Source: Mesorhizobium sp. B2-3-4 | GTDB taxonomy: Bacteria > Pseudomonadota > Alphaproteobacteria > Rhizobiales > Rhizobiaceae | Direction: 5' to 3' | Length of the DNA: 64,000 bases | Assembly (NCBI RefSeq): GCF_006442315.1 | Contig: NZ_VFVY01000006.1 | Span: forward strand, 62,001-126,000 | Shown: piece by piece, positions 25,968-34,098 of the stretch | Numbering within the stretch: the stretch's first letter is position 1 | Layout of the letters: each line of letters opens with the position of its first letter | Position numbers and translations under genes: made by a program | The notes under the pieces: generated by a model | Databases searched by the model: none | What the model was told of the DNA's origin: nothing | Seen by the model: the letters and a program-made list of their open reading frames with translations, nothing else

Positions 25968-27010
25968 GGTTTGGAATCCTTCGATCGATCCTCGCGCCGC
26001 GACGCCCATTCGGCAAGGGCGGATTCGAGCCGTTGCCATTCCTCCTGACTCCCCGGCAGGCCTGCGCGCAGGACATGCGGCCGATCGACAAAGTGCCGAA
26101 GCAGGATGCCGCGCTCGCCAAGCGCGGAAAACAGGCCGGCGGCATCCGGCAGGCCGAGATAGCGAAACAGCGTAGTGCCGCCGGTGACGGGCACGCCGAA
26201 ACGGCCGAACAGCGCGTCGAGCCGCGCCGCGGCCTCGGCCAGCGACGCCCGCATCGCCTCCTGCCAACCGATATCGCCTAGCGCCCGAATGCCGTATTCC
26301 AGCGCCGGGCCGGCGACGGCCCACGGCCCGAATTGTGTTTCCAGCCGGTCTACCGTTGCGACATCGGAAAGCGCGAAGCCAAGCCGCAGTCCGGCCAGCC
26401 CGAAGAACTTGCCGAAGGAGCGCAGCACGACGATGCCACCCTGACCGACGTCAGCCGCAAGGCTGTGCTCGCGCGGACCGACATCCATGAAGGCCTCGTC
26501 GATGACCAGCAGCCCGCCCTTGGCCCGCAGTCCGGCGGCCAGCCCCAGCAGCCGGTCGCGCTCGACGACGCGCCCGTCCGGATTGTTCGGATTGACGATG
26601 ATGGCAAGATCGGCGTCGGCGAGGGCCGAAAAATCGCCGACCTCGGCCACCTCGTGTCCGGCGATATCAGCGGCGCGGGCATGTTCGGCATAAGTCGGCC
26701 CCAGCACCAACGCCTTGCCGGGCCGGACCAACGATGCCACGCGCGGCAACAGAATCTGCGTGCCCGGCGCCGCCACGATATTGTCCGTCGAAGGCGCGCC
26801 ATAGGTTTTGGCCGCAATCTCAATCAGCTCACGGCCGCGCGCTGCCTCCGGCAATCGCCACAGGGAGGTGGCGGGCAGGTCGAAAAGCGGATAGGAGTGC
26901 GGGTTGATACCGGTCGAGAGGTCGACGAAAGGCAGCACGGCATTGGGGAAAAGCGCCCTTGCCCGGCCAAGACTTCCACCATGGTCCACCGCTCCTTCAA
27001 GAAGCTTCAT
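25964..27010 (-). CDS. cobC: Threonine-phosphate decarboxylase-like PLP enzyme of cobalamin synthesis
   Basis: 348 residues, class I aminotransferase fold, corresponding to CobC of Pseudomonas denitrificans/CobD of Salmonella, which supplies (R)-1-amino-2-propanol phosphate for the nucleotide loop. Signs: DLSTGINPHSYP near the N-terminus (the family's substrate-phosphate motif), NPNNPDGR, VIDEAFMD and the PLP lysine in RSFGKFFGLAGLRLGF. It is divergent from cbiB, and the two ATGs share bases in a single CATG (27008-27011), leaving no intergenic DNA. Followed by the phosphatase gene in a 4-base overlap. Confidence 0.92.
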   Translation of the reverse strand: MKLLEGAVDHGGSLGRARALFPNAVLPFVDLSTGINPHSYPLFDLPATSLWRLPEAARGRELIEIAAKTYGAPSTDNIVAAPGTQILLPRVASLVRPGKALVLGPTYAEHARAADIAGHEVAEVGDFSALADADLAIIVNPNNPDGRVVERDRLLGLAAGLRAKGGLLVIDEAFMDVGPREHSLAADVGQGGIVVLRSFGKFFGLAGLRLGFALSDVATVDRLETQFGPWAVAGPALEYGIRALGDIGWQEAMRASLAEAAARLDALFGRFGVPVTGGTTLFRYLGLPDAAGLFSALGERGILLRHFVDRPHVLRAGLPGSQEEWQRLESALAEWASRREDRSKDSKP

Positions 27011-27983
27011 GTCAGTCCTGATCGCTTTCCTGTCATTGGTTGTCGAATTCGCCCTCGGTTATCCCGACTGGCTGTTTCGCGCCGTCGGCCATCCGGTGAC
27101 GTGGTTCGGCAGGCTGATATCCTTTCTCGACATCAGGCTCAACCGCGCCACTGATCCCGACGCGTTGCGTCGCCAACGTGGTGTCCAGGCGCTTCTGGTC
27201 ATCGTGCTGGTGCCGGCGGTGATTGGCCTTTGCGTGCAGCTTTTCCTGCTCTGGTTCGTCCCCCTTGGGCTGATTGTCGCCGTCCTTCTGGCGACGTCGC
27301 TTCTGTCGCAAAAGAGCCTCTATGAACATGTCGAAGCCGTCGCCGACGCGCTCGACAGCGGCGGCCTCGACATGGGCAGGGCCGCCGTCTCGCGAATCGT
27401 CGGCCGCGATCCCGAAACGCTGGACAGAGCCGGCGTCTGCCGCGCCGCGATCGAGAGCCTGGCGGAGAACTTCTCCGACGGCATCGTCGCGCCTGCCTTC
27501 TGGACCGGTGTCGGCGGGCTGGCCGGCGGCGCCGCCTACAAGGCCGCCAACACCGCCGATTCGATGATCGGCCACCGCACCCCGCGCCACGAGGCCTTCG
27601 GCTGGGCCGCAGCGCGCTTCGACGATTGGATCAATCTTCCAGCTTCACGGCTGACGGCTATGCTGATCGTGCTGGCGGCTTTCCTGGCGAAGGGCGCCGA
27701 CCCCGGCAATGCCTGGCAGGCCGTGCGGCGCGACGCGAAAAAACACCGCTCACCCAATGCCGGCTGGCCGGAAGCGGCCATGGCCGGCGCGCTTGGTCTG
27801 GCGCTCGCCGGACCGCGCAGCTATGGCGGCGTCGTGGTCGACGACGTCTTCATGGGCGAAGGCGGCCGGCGCGATGTCGACAGCGGCGATATCAGGCGCG
27901 CGCTGCAACTCTATCGTGTCGCCGACTGGCTGCTGATTGGTCTGTTTGGCCTGGTCGCCGTGATCGCGATCCTGGCGTTCTAG
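27009..27983 (+). CDS. cbiB: Adenosylcobinamide-phosphate synthase, CbiB/CobD
   Basis: 324 residues from the ATG at 27009; the longer upstream frame lies within cobC. Integral membrane enzyme attaching aminopropanol (phosphate) to adenosylcobyric acid. Recognised by LGYPDWLFRAVGHPVTWFGRLI near the N-terminus (family D-x3-G-x-P-x-x-x-HPV), RAAIESLAENFSDGIVAPAFW and YKAANTADSMIGHR. About four or five hydrophobic stretches. The start codon overlaps cobC's start on the other strand; the stop overlaps the cobO stop in CTAG (27980-27983). Named cobD in the P. denitrificans nomenclature. Confidence 0.94.
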   Translation: MSVLIAFLSLVVEFALGYPDWLFRAVGHPVTWFGRLISFLDIRLNRATDPDALRRQRGVQALLVIVLVPAVIGLCVQLFLLWFVPLGLIVAVLLATSLLSQKSLYEHVEAVADALDSGGLDMGRAAVSRIVGRDPETLDRAGVCRAAIESLAENFSDGIVAPAFWTGVGGLAGGAAYKAANTADSMIGHRTPRHEAFGWAAARFDDWINLPASRLTAMLIVLAAFLAKGADPGNAWQAVRRDAKKHRSPNAGWPEAAMAGALGLALAGPRSYGGVVVDDVFMGEGGRRDVDSGDIRRALQLYRVADWLLIGLFGLVAVIAILAF

Positions 27984-28606
27984 AACTCGATGCCTTGCTG
28001 CGCTTTCACGCCGGCGGAAAAATGGTGCTTGGTCAGCCCCATCTCGGTGACCAGATCCGCGGCCTCGACCAGCGCCGGCTTGGCATTGCGGCCGGTGACG
28101 ACGACATGCAGGCCTTCGCGGCGCGCTTTGAGCGCACCAACCACCTTGTCGAGATCGAGATAATCGTAGCGCAGCGCGATGTTGAGTTCATCGAGCACGA
28201 CGAGGCTGATCGAGGGGTCGGCGATCAATTCCAGCGCCTTGCCCCAGGCGGCTTCCGCTGCCGCGATGTCGCGCTTCAGATCCTGCGTCTCCCAGGTAAA
28301 GCCCTCGCCCATCGCATGCCAGACGACGCGGTCGCCGAAGGCGGCAAACGCGTCCTTCTCGCCAGTGTGCCATTTGCCCTTGATGAACTGGACGACGCCG
28401 ACGCGCTTGCCATAGCCGAGCATGCGCAACGCCAGACCGAAGGCGGCCGTGGTCTTGCCTTTGCCGGGGCCGGTGTTGACGATCAGCAGCCCCTTCTCGA
28501 TCGTCTTGCCAGCCACCTCGGCGTCCTGCACGGCCTTGCGCTTGGCCATCTTGGCGCGATGGCGCTCTTCTTCCTTGGCTTCGGTCATCCCGTTGTCTTC
28601 GGTCAT
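27980..28606 (-). CDS. cobO: Cob(I)yrinic acid a,c-diamide adenosyltransferase
   Basis: 208 residues, CobO/BtuR/CobA family. The P-loop is NTGPGKGKTT (44-53), followed by ALRMLGYGKRVGVVQFIKG and the LDELNIALRY Walker B-like block; the C-terminal TGRNAKPALVEAADLVTEM is diagnostic. It transfers the 5'-deoxyadenosyl group of ATP to cobalt. An alternative start seven residues in (28588) is possible. It is the last gene of the riboswitch-controlled operon cbtB-cbtA-cobU-cobO and follows cobU with one base between. Confidence 0.95.
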   Translation of the reverse strand: MTEDNGMTEAKEEERHRAKMAKRKAVQDAEVAGKTIEKGLLIVNTGPGKGKTTAAFGLALRMLGYGKRVGVVQFIKGKWHTGEKDAFAAFGDRVVWHAMGEGFTWETQDLKRDIAAAEAAWGKALELIADPSISLVVLDELNIALRYDYLDLDKVVGALKARREGLHVVVTGRNAKPALVEAADLVTEMGLTKHHFSAGVKAQQGIEF

Positions 28607-28607
28607 C

Positions 28608-29123
28608 TCATTTCACCTTGAGCGGCAGCCCAGCCACCATCAGGAGCACCGTGTCGGCGACCGCGGCGACCCGCTGGTTGAGCCGGCCGGCATCGTCACG
28701 AAAACGCCGCGCCAGCGCATTGTCGGGCACGATGCCTTGCCCGACCTCGTTCGACACCACGAACCACGGCCCGCGCGGCCGCGACAGCACGTCGGCCAGC
28801 CGCCGGCAAGCGGCATCGACGTCGTGATCCGCCAGCATGTGATTGGTCAGCCACAGCGTCAGACAGTCGACCAGCACAGGCTGATTATCAGGCAACGCCA
28901 CCAGCGCTTCGGCAAGATCGAGCGGCGCGTCGATGGTTGACCAGCCCTGACCGCGCCGCGAGCGGTGCAGCGCGATCCGCTCGCGCATCTCCTCGTCATA
29001 GGCTTGCGCGGTGGCGATGTAGGACCATGGCGCGGGCAATGCCGTCACCAGGGTTTCGGCGTGCGCACTCTTTCCGGAGCGCGCACCACCGATGATGAAG
29101 GTCAGCTTGCCCTGATCAGGCAA
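28608..29123 (-). CDS. cobU: Adenosylcobinamide kinase / guanylyltransferase
   Basis: 171 residues if started at the TTG at 29123, which overlaps the cbtA stop by 8 bases. The alternative is another TTG at 29171 that adds 16 residues unrelated to the family; there is no ATG or GTG in range. The bifunctional enzyme (CobP/CobU) phosphorylates adenosylcobinamide and activates it with GMP. Evidence: P-loop GGARSGKS at 12-19, IATAQAYDEEMRERIALHR (the HRxxR region with the guanylylated histidine), VDCLTLWLTN and SNEVGQGIVPDN. Family length is 170-180 residues, which favours the shorter form. Confidence 0.9.
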   Translation of the reverse strand: MPDQGKLTFIIGGARSGKSAHAETLVTALPAPWSYIATAQAYDEEMRERIALHRSRRGQGWSTIDAPLDLAEALVALPDNQPVLVDCLTLWLTNHMLADHDVDAACRRLADVLSRPRGPWFVVSNEVGQGIVPDNALARRFRDDAGRLNQRVAAVADTVLLMVAGLPLKVK

Positions 29124-29925
29124 AGCTGTCGCGCAGGCTGGTCGCCGTGCCGGTGAAGCGCCCGCGCACAACGCCGACGACCGCGCCGAGAACCAGCCAG
29201 AACACCAGATTGGTCAGCGTCACCGCCACCACGAACTGGTGATGCAGGCCTTCCGGGATCGGCGTCTCGAAGCTGTCGGGCTGCGGCGCACCGACGATAT
29301 GCGGGGCAACGATCAGCAGCACGGCAAGGATTGCCAGCGGCAGCGATTTGCGGAACGCGATAAGGCCAAGCCCGATGGCGGTCGCGATCACGGTTGCAAC
29401 CCACCAGATCTGGCGCTGCGTGAGGTCGGCGGCCGGCATGGCCGGCAGTTCCGGTGGCAGGCCGAGGCCCGGCGCCAGCGTGAACACGGCAAATCCGGCC
29501 AGTCCCCAGAACACACCCTGGCGCCAGTTGCCGATGCCGCCGGCGAATTCCGAAACCGCGACCAGGATCAGTGCGAAGCCGATGCCGGTGACGACGTTGG
29601 AAACGACGTTGAAGGCAAAGCGCTCGAAGCCGTCGGCCGGCGCCCAGCCTTCGTCCTCGGCGGGCGCGGCCGCCGCGGCCGGAGCCGGCGTGGCGGCGCT
29701 CATCGTATTTGACGCCGCCGGGGCGGCGGAACTCATTGCGTTGCCGCCGGCCGCATCGGCCGGCGCCGCGGCATGATCGTGGCTGTGGCCGCCTTCAGCC
29801 TGTTCGTAGACCTCGGCCTTCAGGATGAGCGGCACGGTGGCATAGGCCTGCATGCAAGCGAGAACGACGCCGGCCACGAGCCCTGTGATCGCCGCGATGA
29901 ACACGACGTTGCGAAACAGATTCAT
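29116..29925 (-). CDS. cbtA: Cobalt transporter subunit CbtA
   Basis: 269 residues, predicted inner-membrane protein with about six hydrophobic segments. The first (FRNVVFIAAITGLVAGVVLACMQ) is followed by a His-rich stretch (GGHSHDH at about 45-51), then a long Ala/Pro-rich linker, then the remaining helices. This is the predicted cobalt transporter CbtA, normally paired with CbtB and controlled by B12 riboswitches. Its linker is rich in A, P and S and probably disordered. It starts 15 bases after cbtB. Confidence 0.92.
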   Translation of the reverse strand: MNLFRNVVFIAAITGLVAGVVLACMQAYATVPLILKAEVYEQAEGGHSHDHAAAPADAAGGNAMSSAAPAASNTMSAATPAPAAAAAPAEDEGWAPADGFERFAFNVVSNVVTGIGFALILVAVSEFAGGIGNWRQGVFWGLAGFAVFTLAPGLGLPPELPAMPAADLTQRQIWWVATVIATAIGLGLIAFRKSLPLAILAVLLIVAPHIVGAPQPDSFETPIPEGLHHQFVVAVTLTNLVFWLVLGAVVGVVRGRFTGTATSLRDSFA

Positions 29926-29940
29926 GATGTCAAATCCCTC

Positions 29941-30120
29941 TCAGTGGCAGGGGAACGCCATCGAATGGCGATTGTCATGACCGGCATTGTGGACCGCATC
30001 GATATGCGAGAAGCCAACGAAGCCGATGATGAAGGTGCCGAGCAGCGCGGCGAGCGCGAGCTGCATGAAGCGCGACTGCGAGGAGACGGAAGCGCCGAGG
30101 GAGACTGTAGCAGTGGTCAT
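29941..30120 (-). CDS. cbtB: Cobalt transporter subunit CbtB
   Basis: 59 residues from the ATG at 30120, chosen over an upstream in-frame ATG because an AAAGGA ribosome site (30127-30132) lies six bases before it. A single transmembrane helix (MQLALAALLGTFIIGFVGF) is followed by the family's histidine cluster HNAGHDNRHSMAFPCH at the C-terminus, the presumed Co2+ entry site. It is the first gene behind the cobalamin riboswitch. Confidence 0.94.
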   Translation of the reverse strand: MTTATVSLGASVSSQSRFMQLALAALLGTFIIGFVGFSHIDAVHNAGHDNRHSMAFPCH

Positions 30121-30133
30121 TTCTTGTCCTTTC

Positions 30134-30150
30134 GCCCTCCACCCGAGGGC
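30134..30150 (-). promoter_or_regulatory. Hairpin abutting the cbtB ribosome site
   Basis: GCCCTC (30145-30150, read on the minus strand) and GAGGGC (30134-30139) form a 6-bp stem with a 5-base loop. It ends two bases before the AAAGGA ribosome site of cbtB. Lying between the riboswitch aptamer and the start codon, it may be part of the expression platform; it lacks a T-run and so is not a simple terminator. Confidence 0.4.
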
Positions 30151-30170
30151 ATAGAAGTCACTCATTTTTG

Positions 30171-30345
30171 CCGCCGGCAGGTCTCCTGGCTCGCGGATCA
30201 GCGCCCTTCCCCACCTTCCCGAAGAACAATCTTCAGTGGCATATGGAGAGGACTACCGCACACAGTTGCGGGGGCAGCCACGGCATTGGGCTCGAATAAA
30301 GCCCGCACCGCATTCCCTCTTGGCTCCAAAGCGGAACCGACGACA
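30171..30345 (-). ncRNA. Cobalamin (AdoCbl) riboswitch
   Basis: Read on the minus strand, the segment has the conserved elements of a B12 aptamer in order: GGGAATGCGGTG near the 5' end, GCCGTGGCTGCCCCCGCAAC, the GCCACTG stretch, GGGAAGG and the closing GCCAGGAGACCTGCCGGC. Length is about 175 nt. It sits directly upstream of cbtB-cbtA-cobU-cobO and is expected to shut the operon down when adenosylcobalamin is plentiful. A promoter lies immediately upstream (30353-30381). Boundaries are approximate. Confidence 0.95.
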
Positions 30346-30352
30346 AATGTGA

Positions 30353-30381
30353 CTATAGGGAAAATCGCGACCTCCGGCAAA
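30353..30381 (-). promoter_or_regulatory. Promoter of the cobalamin riboswitch operon
   Basis: On the minus strand: TTTGCC (30376-30381), a 17-base spacer, and CTATAG (30353-30358), matching the rhizobial sigma-70 pattern CTTGAC-N17-CTATAT. The predicted transcript start (about 30346) coincides with the 5' edge of the riboswitch, which supports both calls. Confidence 0.65.
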
Positions 30382-30491
30382 CCAAATTCCGACGGCGACA
30401 AGCGCTTTAGCGGCGTCGGGCGGCCCTGCCCGCCGCAATTGACAATTGCCGTGACTGGGTGTCGGCTGGCCTCTTCATGAGGAAGCCCGCC

Positions 30492-31661
30492 ATGCAGCCC
30501 GGCCAGAGCCAGCGCGATCCCTATAATGGCCTCACCCGGGCCGAGCCCACATTGCCTTCTTCGGCCTATTGGGACGTCGAGAACTATCAGCGCGACCTCG
30601 ATGCCATCTGGTACCGAAGCTGGCTGCTGGTCTGCCGCGAGGCCGATCTGGCGCAGCCGCTGGCCTTCCGTCGATTCCGCATCGGCACGCAGGACATCCT
30701 CGTGCTGCGCGACGACACCGGCGCATTGCGCGCCTTCCACAACACCTGCCGCCATCGCGGCTCGCAGCTTTGCCAGGAGAGCGAGGGCCGGCTGAAGGCG
30801 CGGCTGATCACCTGCCCGTACCACGCCTGGTCCTACTCGTTGCGTGGCGACCTCGTGCGCGTGCCGTCGAAGTCGCTGCCTGACGGGTTCGACAAGGCAG
30901 ATCACCCGCTCTACCGCGTCGCGCTCTCGGTGTGGCGGGGCTTCGTCTTCGTCAACCTTGCTGAAGATGCCGCGGGTTCGGCGCAATCCGCATTCGATCC
31001 TGCGTCCGGCAACCTCGGCAACTGGCCGCTCGAATCGCTGGTGTCAGGCCATGTGCTGCGCAAGGTGATGCACTGCAACTGGAAGATCTTCTGGGAGAAC
31101 TTCAACGAGTGCCTGCATTGCCCCGGCGTTCACAAGGACCTGTCGCGGCTGGTGCCGATCTATGGCCGTGGCCTGATGAGCCGGCATGACGACCCCGAAT
31201 GGACACGGCACGCCGACAATGACACGCCGGAGTTTTCCGGCGGCTTGCGCGCGGGCGCCGAGACATGGTCGCGCGATGGCCAGGCGCATGGGCCGGTCTT
31301 CCCGGGGCTGACGCCTGTCGAACGCGCCGCCGGCCAGACCTATGCCACCAGCCTGCCTTCGATGTTCATCGTCGGCCATGTCGACTATGTCAGGACCGTG
31401 CGCCTTGTGCCGCTCGGTCCCGAACAGACCGAGCTTGTCGCGGAATGGCTGTTCACGCCCGAGGCGCTGGCAACGACCGACATCGACAACATCATCGCCT
31501 TCGGCACACAGGTGCTGGAGGAGGATGCGGCGATCTGCGAGGTCAACCAGAGGGGCCTGCGCTCGATGCGCCATACCACCGGCGTGCTGATGCCCGAGGA
31601 ATATGAGCTGCACCGCTTCCACAATTGGGTGCGCGGGCGCCATGCGGCGCTTTCATCCTGA
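30492..31661 (+). CDS. Rieske-type oxygenase alpha subunit (GbcA/stachydrine-demethylase-like)
   Basis: 389 residues from the ATG at 30492, which follows GAGGAAG at a good distance; starts at 30459 (GTG) and 30477 (ATG) are alternatives. The Rieske 2Fe-2S ligands are C86-x-H88 (CRHRG) and C108-x2-H111 (CPYHAW). The mononuclear-iron motif is NECLHCPGVH with two histidines five apart, preceded by the bridging acidic residue. NFNECLHC is the form seen in glycine-betaine and stachydrine demethylases (GbcA, Stc2) rather than aromatic dioxygenases, so N-demethylation of a quaternary amine is the best guess. No reductase subunit is adjacent. The window also holds dimethylglycine- and sarcosine-oxidising enzymes that could take the product further (inference). 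Confidence 0.85.
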   Translation: MQPGQSQRDPYNGLTRAEPTLPSSAYWDVENYQRDLDAIWYRSWLLVCREADLAQPLAFRRFRIGTQDILVLRDDTGALRAFHNTCRHRGSQLCQESEGRLKARLITCPYHAWSYSLRGDLVRVPSKSLPDGFDKADHPLYRVALSVWRGFVFVNLAEDAAGSAQSAFDPASGNLGNWPLESLVSGHVLRKVMHCNWKIFWENFNECLHCPGVHKDLSRLVPIYGRGLMSRHDDPEWTRHADNDTPEFSGGLRAGAETWSRDGQAHGPVFPGLTPVERAAGQTYATSLPSMFIVGHVDYVRTVRLVPLGPEQTELVAEWLFTPEALATTDIDNIIAFGTQVLEEDAAICEVNQRGLRSMRHTTGVLMPEEYELHRFHNWVRGRHAALSS

Positions 31662-31663
31662 TT

Positions 31664-32863
31664 TCAGAGCGACTTCGGCAGGTAGCGCCAGGTCATGAAG
31701 CCGCAAAACGCCGCCAGCAGGCCGAGCGTGACGAACACCGATCCCAGTCCGAAGAAGGCCAGCACCACCGAATAGACCAGCGGCGGCGTCAGTTCGGAAA
31801 AATCGAGATAGGTCCGGTAGACGGCCGCCATCTGCGCGCGCTCATAGGAACGCACCGAGCGCATGAAGGCGGTCGAGCCGAGTGCGTCGAGCGCGATAGT
31901 GAAGAAGGCGCCGCACAACAGGAAGGCGCCGGTCAGCAACGGCGCTGCCGCTCCGACCGTGCCGGCGGCCAGCAGCGCCGCCGACATGGCGAAATAGGCA
32001 AAAGTCATGGTTCGCCGGCCGCCGAAGCGCTTTCCCGCCTTGCCCCAGAAGATGGCCATGAACAAAAGTGCATTGCCGGCCGAGACCAGCAGGCCGCCCG
32101 CGATATCGCCCTGCCCGGTGATGACCATGAACAGCGGCCCGTAGACGAAGAACGTCGTCCAGAAGCAGGACCGGCCGAAGGCGATCAGCCAGGCGAGCCT
32201 GAGCCTTGGCTGCACGACGAAGCGGCCGATATTGGCGAGCGGATTGGCCGGCCGCGTCTTGCCCGGCTGGATCGACTGGTTGTCGCTCAGCCGATAGAAC
32301 CAGAACAGCGCCAGCAAGGCGATCGCGAACACCGCCACCGCGCCATGCGCCGCATAGATGCCGAAATGCGAATAGAGAAAGATGCCGAGCGTCGGCCCAC
32401 AGGTCCAGGCAACCATCGACCATGCCATGCGCAGCGACTCGGCCTGCATGAAGTCGGTCTTGCGGATGTGGTCCATGATGTAGAGGTTGAGCGTGATCGA
32501 CAGCGCGCTGGCGCCCATGACGCGGCACAGCATGCCCGCCAGTTGCCCGGCGAGCGTATGGGTAACGAAGAACAGCGAGCCGATGGCCAGCAGGCAGGCG
32601 CCCGCCGTGTAGACCCAGCGCCGGGCAAAGCGGCGGATCAGCATCGGCATGAACAAGGTCGCCGAGAGGCCGATCAGCGACACGACGGTGTAGAGGATCG
32701 AGACGATCTGCTCATTGTGGAGAATCTCGTAGGCCTGGATCGGAATGACGCTCGACACCATGGCGCGGGCGAACGACTCGACCGCATAGAGCGAGGCAAA
32801 GGTGCGCGCATCCGCGGCCTTGAGGGCCGGAAGCCAGATCGGATGGCGCACATGGGTGGACAT
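31664..32863 (-). CDS. MFS transporter
   Basis: 399 residues from the ATG at 32863, preceded by GGGGAAG; the frame continues upstream to 32986 without support. About 11-12 hydrophobic segments with MFS-type loops (LFMPMLIRRFARRWVY between helices 2 and 3, and KAGKRFGGRRTM between 8 and 9 as the second motif-A copy). The branch and substrate are not recognisable. It ends two bases after the convergent Rieske gene, without a terminator. Confidence 0.85.
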   Translation of the reverse strand: MSTHVRHPIWLPALKAADARTFASLYAVESFARAMVSSVIPIQAYEILHNEQIVSILYTVVSLIGLSATLFMPMLIRRFARRWVYTAGACLLAIGSLFFVTHTLAGQLAGMLCRVMGASALSITLNLYIMDHIRKTDFMQAESLRMAWSMVAWTCGPTLGIFLYSHFGIYAAHGAVAVFAIALLALFWFYRLSDNQSIQPGKTRPANPLANIGRFVVQPRLRLAWLIAFGRSCFWTTFFVYGPLFMVITGQGDIAGGLLVSAGNALLFMAIFWGKAGKRFGGRRTMTFAYFAMSAALLAAGTVGAAAPLLTGAFLLCGAFFTIALDALGSTAFMRSVRSYERAQMAAVYRTYLDFSELTPPLVYSVVLAFFGLGSVFVTLGLLAAFCGFMTWRYLPKSL

Positions 32864-33099
32864 TGCTTCCCCAAAGCAGAATCGCGGCGTCAAATCTGCC
32901 GTGGACATTTCAGGCCCATTAAGAGGAAACCGACGCATACCCGGCAAAAAGCGAAGCCGGTCAAAGGCTTTCCCGCGCTGGCCCAACCCTGCGGCCGACG
33001 CGGGCTCCGCCGCGCCGCCCAGGCCAGGGCGACCGGCCTTCTTCTATCCGGGGCAACCGTGATAGTCGTCTTGGAGAGGCTGAATCAGATCGCGAGACC

Positions 33100-34098
33100 A
33101 TGAGCATCAACACGCCGACCGCATCCGCCCCGGAGCCATCGAAGCGCATCGTCGCCATCGACATCGTGCGTGGCATCGCGCTGATCGCGATGGCGAGCTA
33201 CCATTTCACCTGGGACCTGGAATTCTTCGGCTACACCGATCCCGGCCTCACCGCTTTCGGCTGGTGGAAGGTCTACGCGCGCTGCATCGCCTCGACCTTC
33301 CTTTTCCTGGTCGGCGTCAGCCTGTATCTCGCCCATGGCCGTCAAATCCGCTGGAACGGTTTCTGGAAACGGTTCGCCATGGTGGCGGGCGCGGCTGTCG
33401 CCATCTCCGTCGTCACCCGTATCGCCACGCCCGACGGATTCATCTTCTTCGGCATCCTGCACGAGATCGCGCTCGCCAGCCTGCTCGGCCTGGCGTTCCT
33501 GCGCCTGCCGGCGCTGCTGACGCTGGTCGTGGCCGCGCTCGTCATCGCCGCACCCGTCTACCTGCGTTTTGAGGCCCTCGACCATCCCTGGCTGTGGTGG
33601 ATCGGCCTCTCCGCCGTCAATCCACGCTCCAACGACTACGTGCCGCTGTTCCCCTGGTTCGGCGCGGTCCTCGCGGGCATCGCGATGGCGAAATTCGCGT
33701 CCAGCTCCGGCATCAGGGAACGCCTGGCCAACCTGATGCCCGGACGCTGGTCGAACCCGCTGGTCTTCATCGGCCGTCACAGCCTGGCCTTCTACCTGAT
33801 CCACCAGCCGCTCTTGATCGGCGGTGTCTGGCTGTTCTCGCAAGTGATGCCGGCCCCGGTCGTAACCCCGCAGGCCGATTTCCTGAAAACCTGCCAGCGT
33901 TCCTGCGAGCAGACGCGCAACGCGACATTCTGTTCGAGCTATTGCGGCTGCATGCTCGACACGCTGCAGAGCGAAGCCTCGCTTGATCGTCTCTACAACA
34001 ACGACCAGACTGCGGAGTTCAAAGCGCATCTGTCCGACCTCGCCGGAATGTGTACCGACAAGACCGACGACAAGATGACGGAGGGAGGGACACAATGA
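33100..34098 (+). CDS. DUF1624/HGSNAT-like acyltransferase membrane protein with Cys-rich tail
   Basis: 332 residues. Residues 16-250 form the heparan-alpha-glucosaminide N-acetyltransferase-like (DUF1624/HGSNAT_cat) domain: RIVAIDIVRGIALIAMASYHF at the start, WFGAVLAGI, and LVFIGRHSLAFYLIHQPLL, with about seven membrane helices. Such proteins transfer acyl groups across the membrane to sugars. Residues 260-332 are a separate soluble tail with cysteines at 265, 269, 278, 282, 284 and 318 (C-x3-C, C-x3-C-x-C), which the catalytic domain itself does not have. The stop overlaps the next gene in ATGA (34095-34098), so the pair is coupled. Confidence 0.82.
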   Translation: MSINTPTASAPEPSKRIVAIDIVRGIALIAMASYHFTWDLEFFGYTDPGLTAFGWWKVYARCIASTFLFLVGVSLYLAHGRQIRWNGFWKRFAMVAGAAVAISVVTRIATPDGFIFFGILHEIALASLLGLAFLRLPALLTLVVAALVIAAPVYLRFEALDHPWLWWIGLSAVNPRSNDYVPLFPWFGAVLAGIAMAKFASSSGIRERLANLMPGRWSNPLVFIGRHSLAFYLIHQPLLIGGVWLFSQVMPAPVVTPQADFLKTCQRSCEQTRNATFCSSYCGCMLDTLQSEASLDRLYNNDQTAEFKAHLSDLAGMCTDKTDDKMTEGGTQ

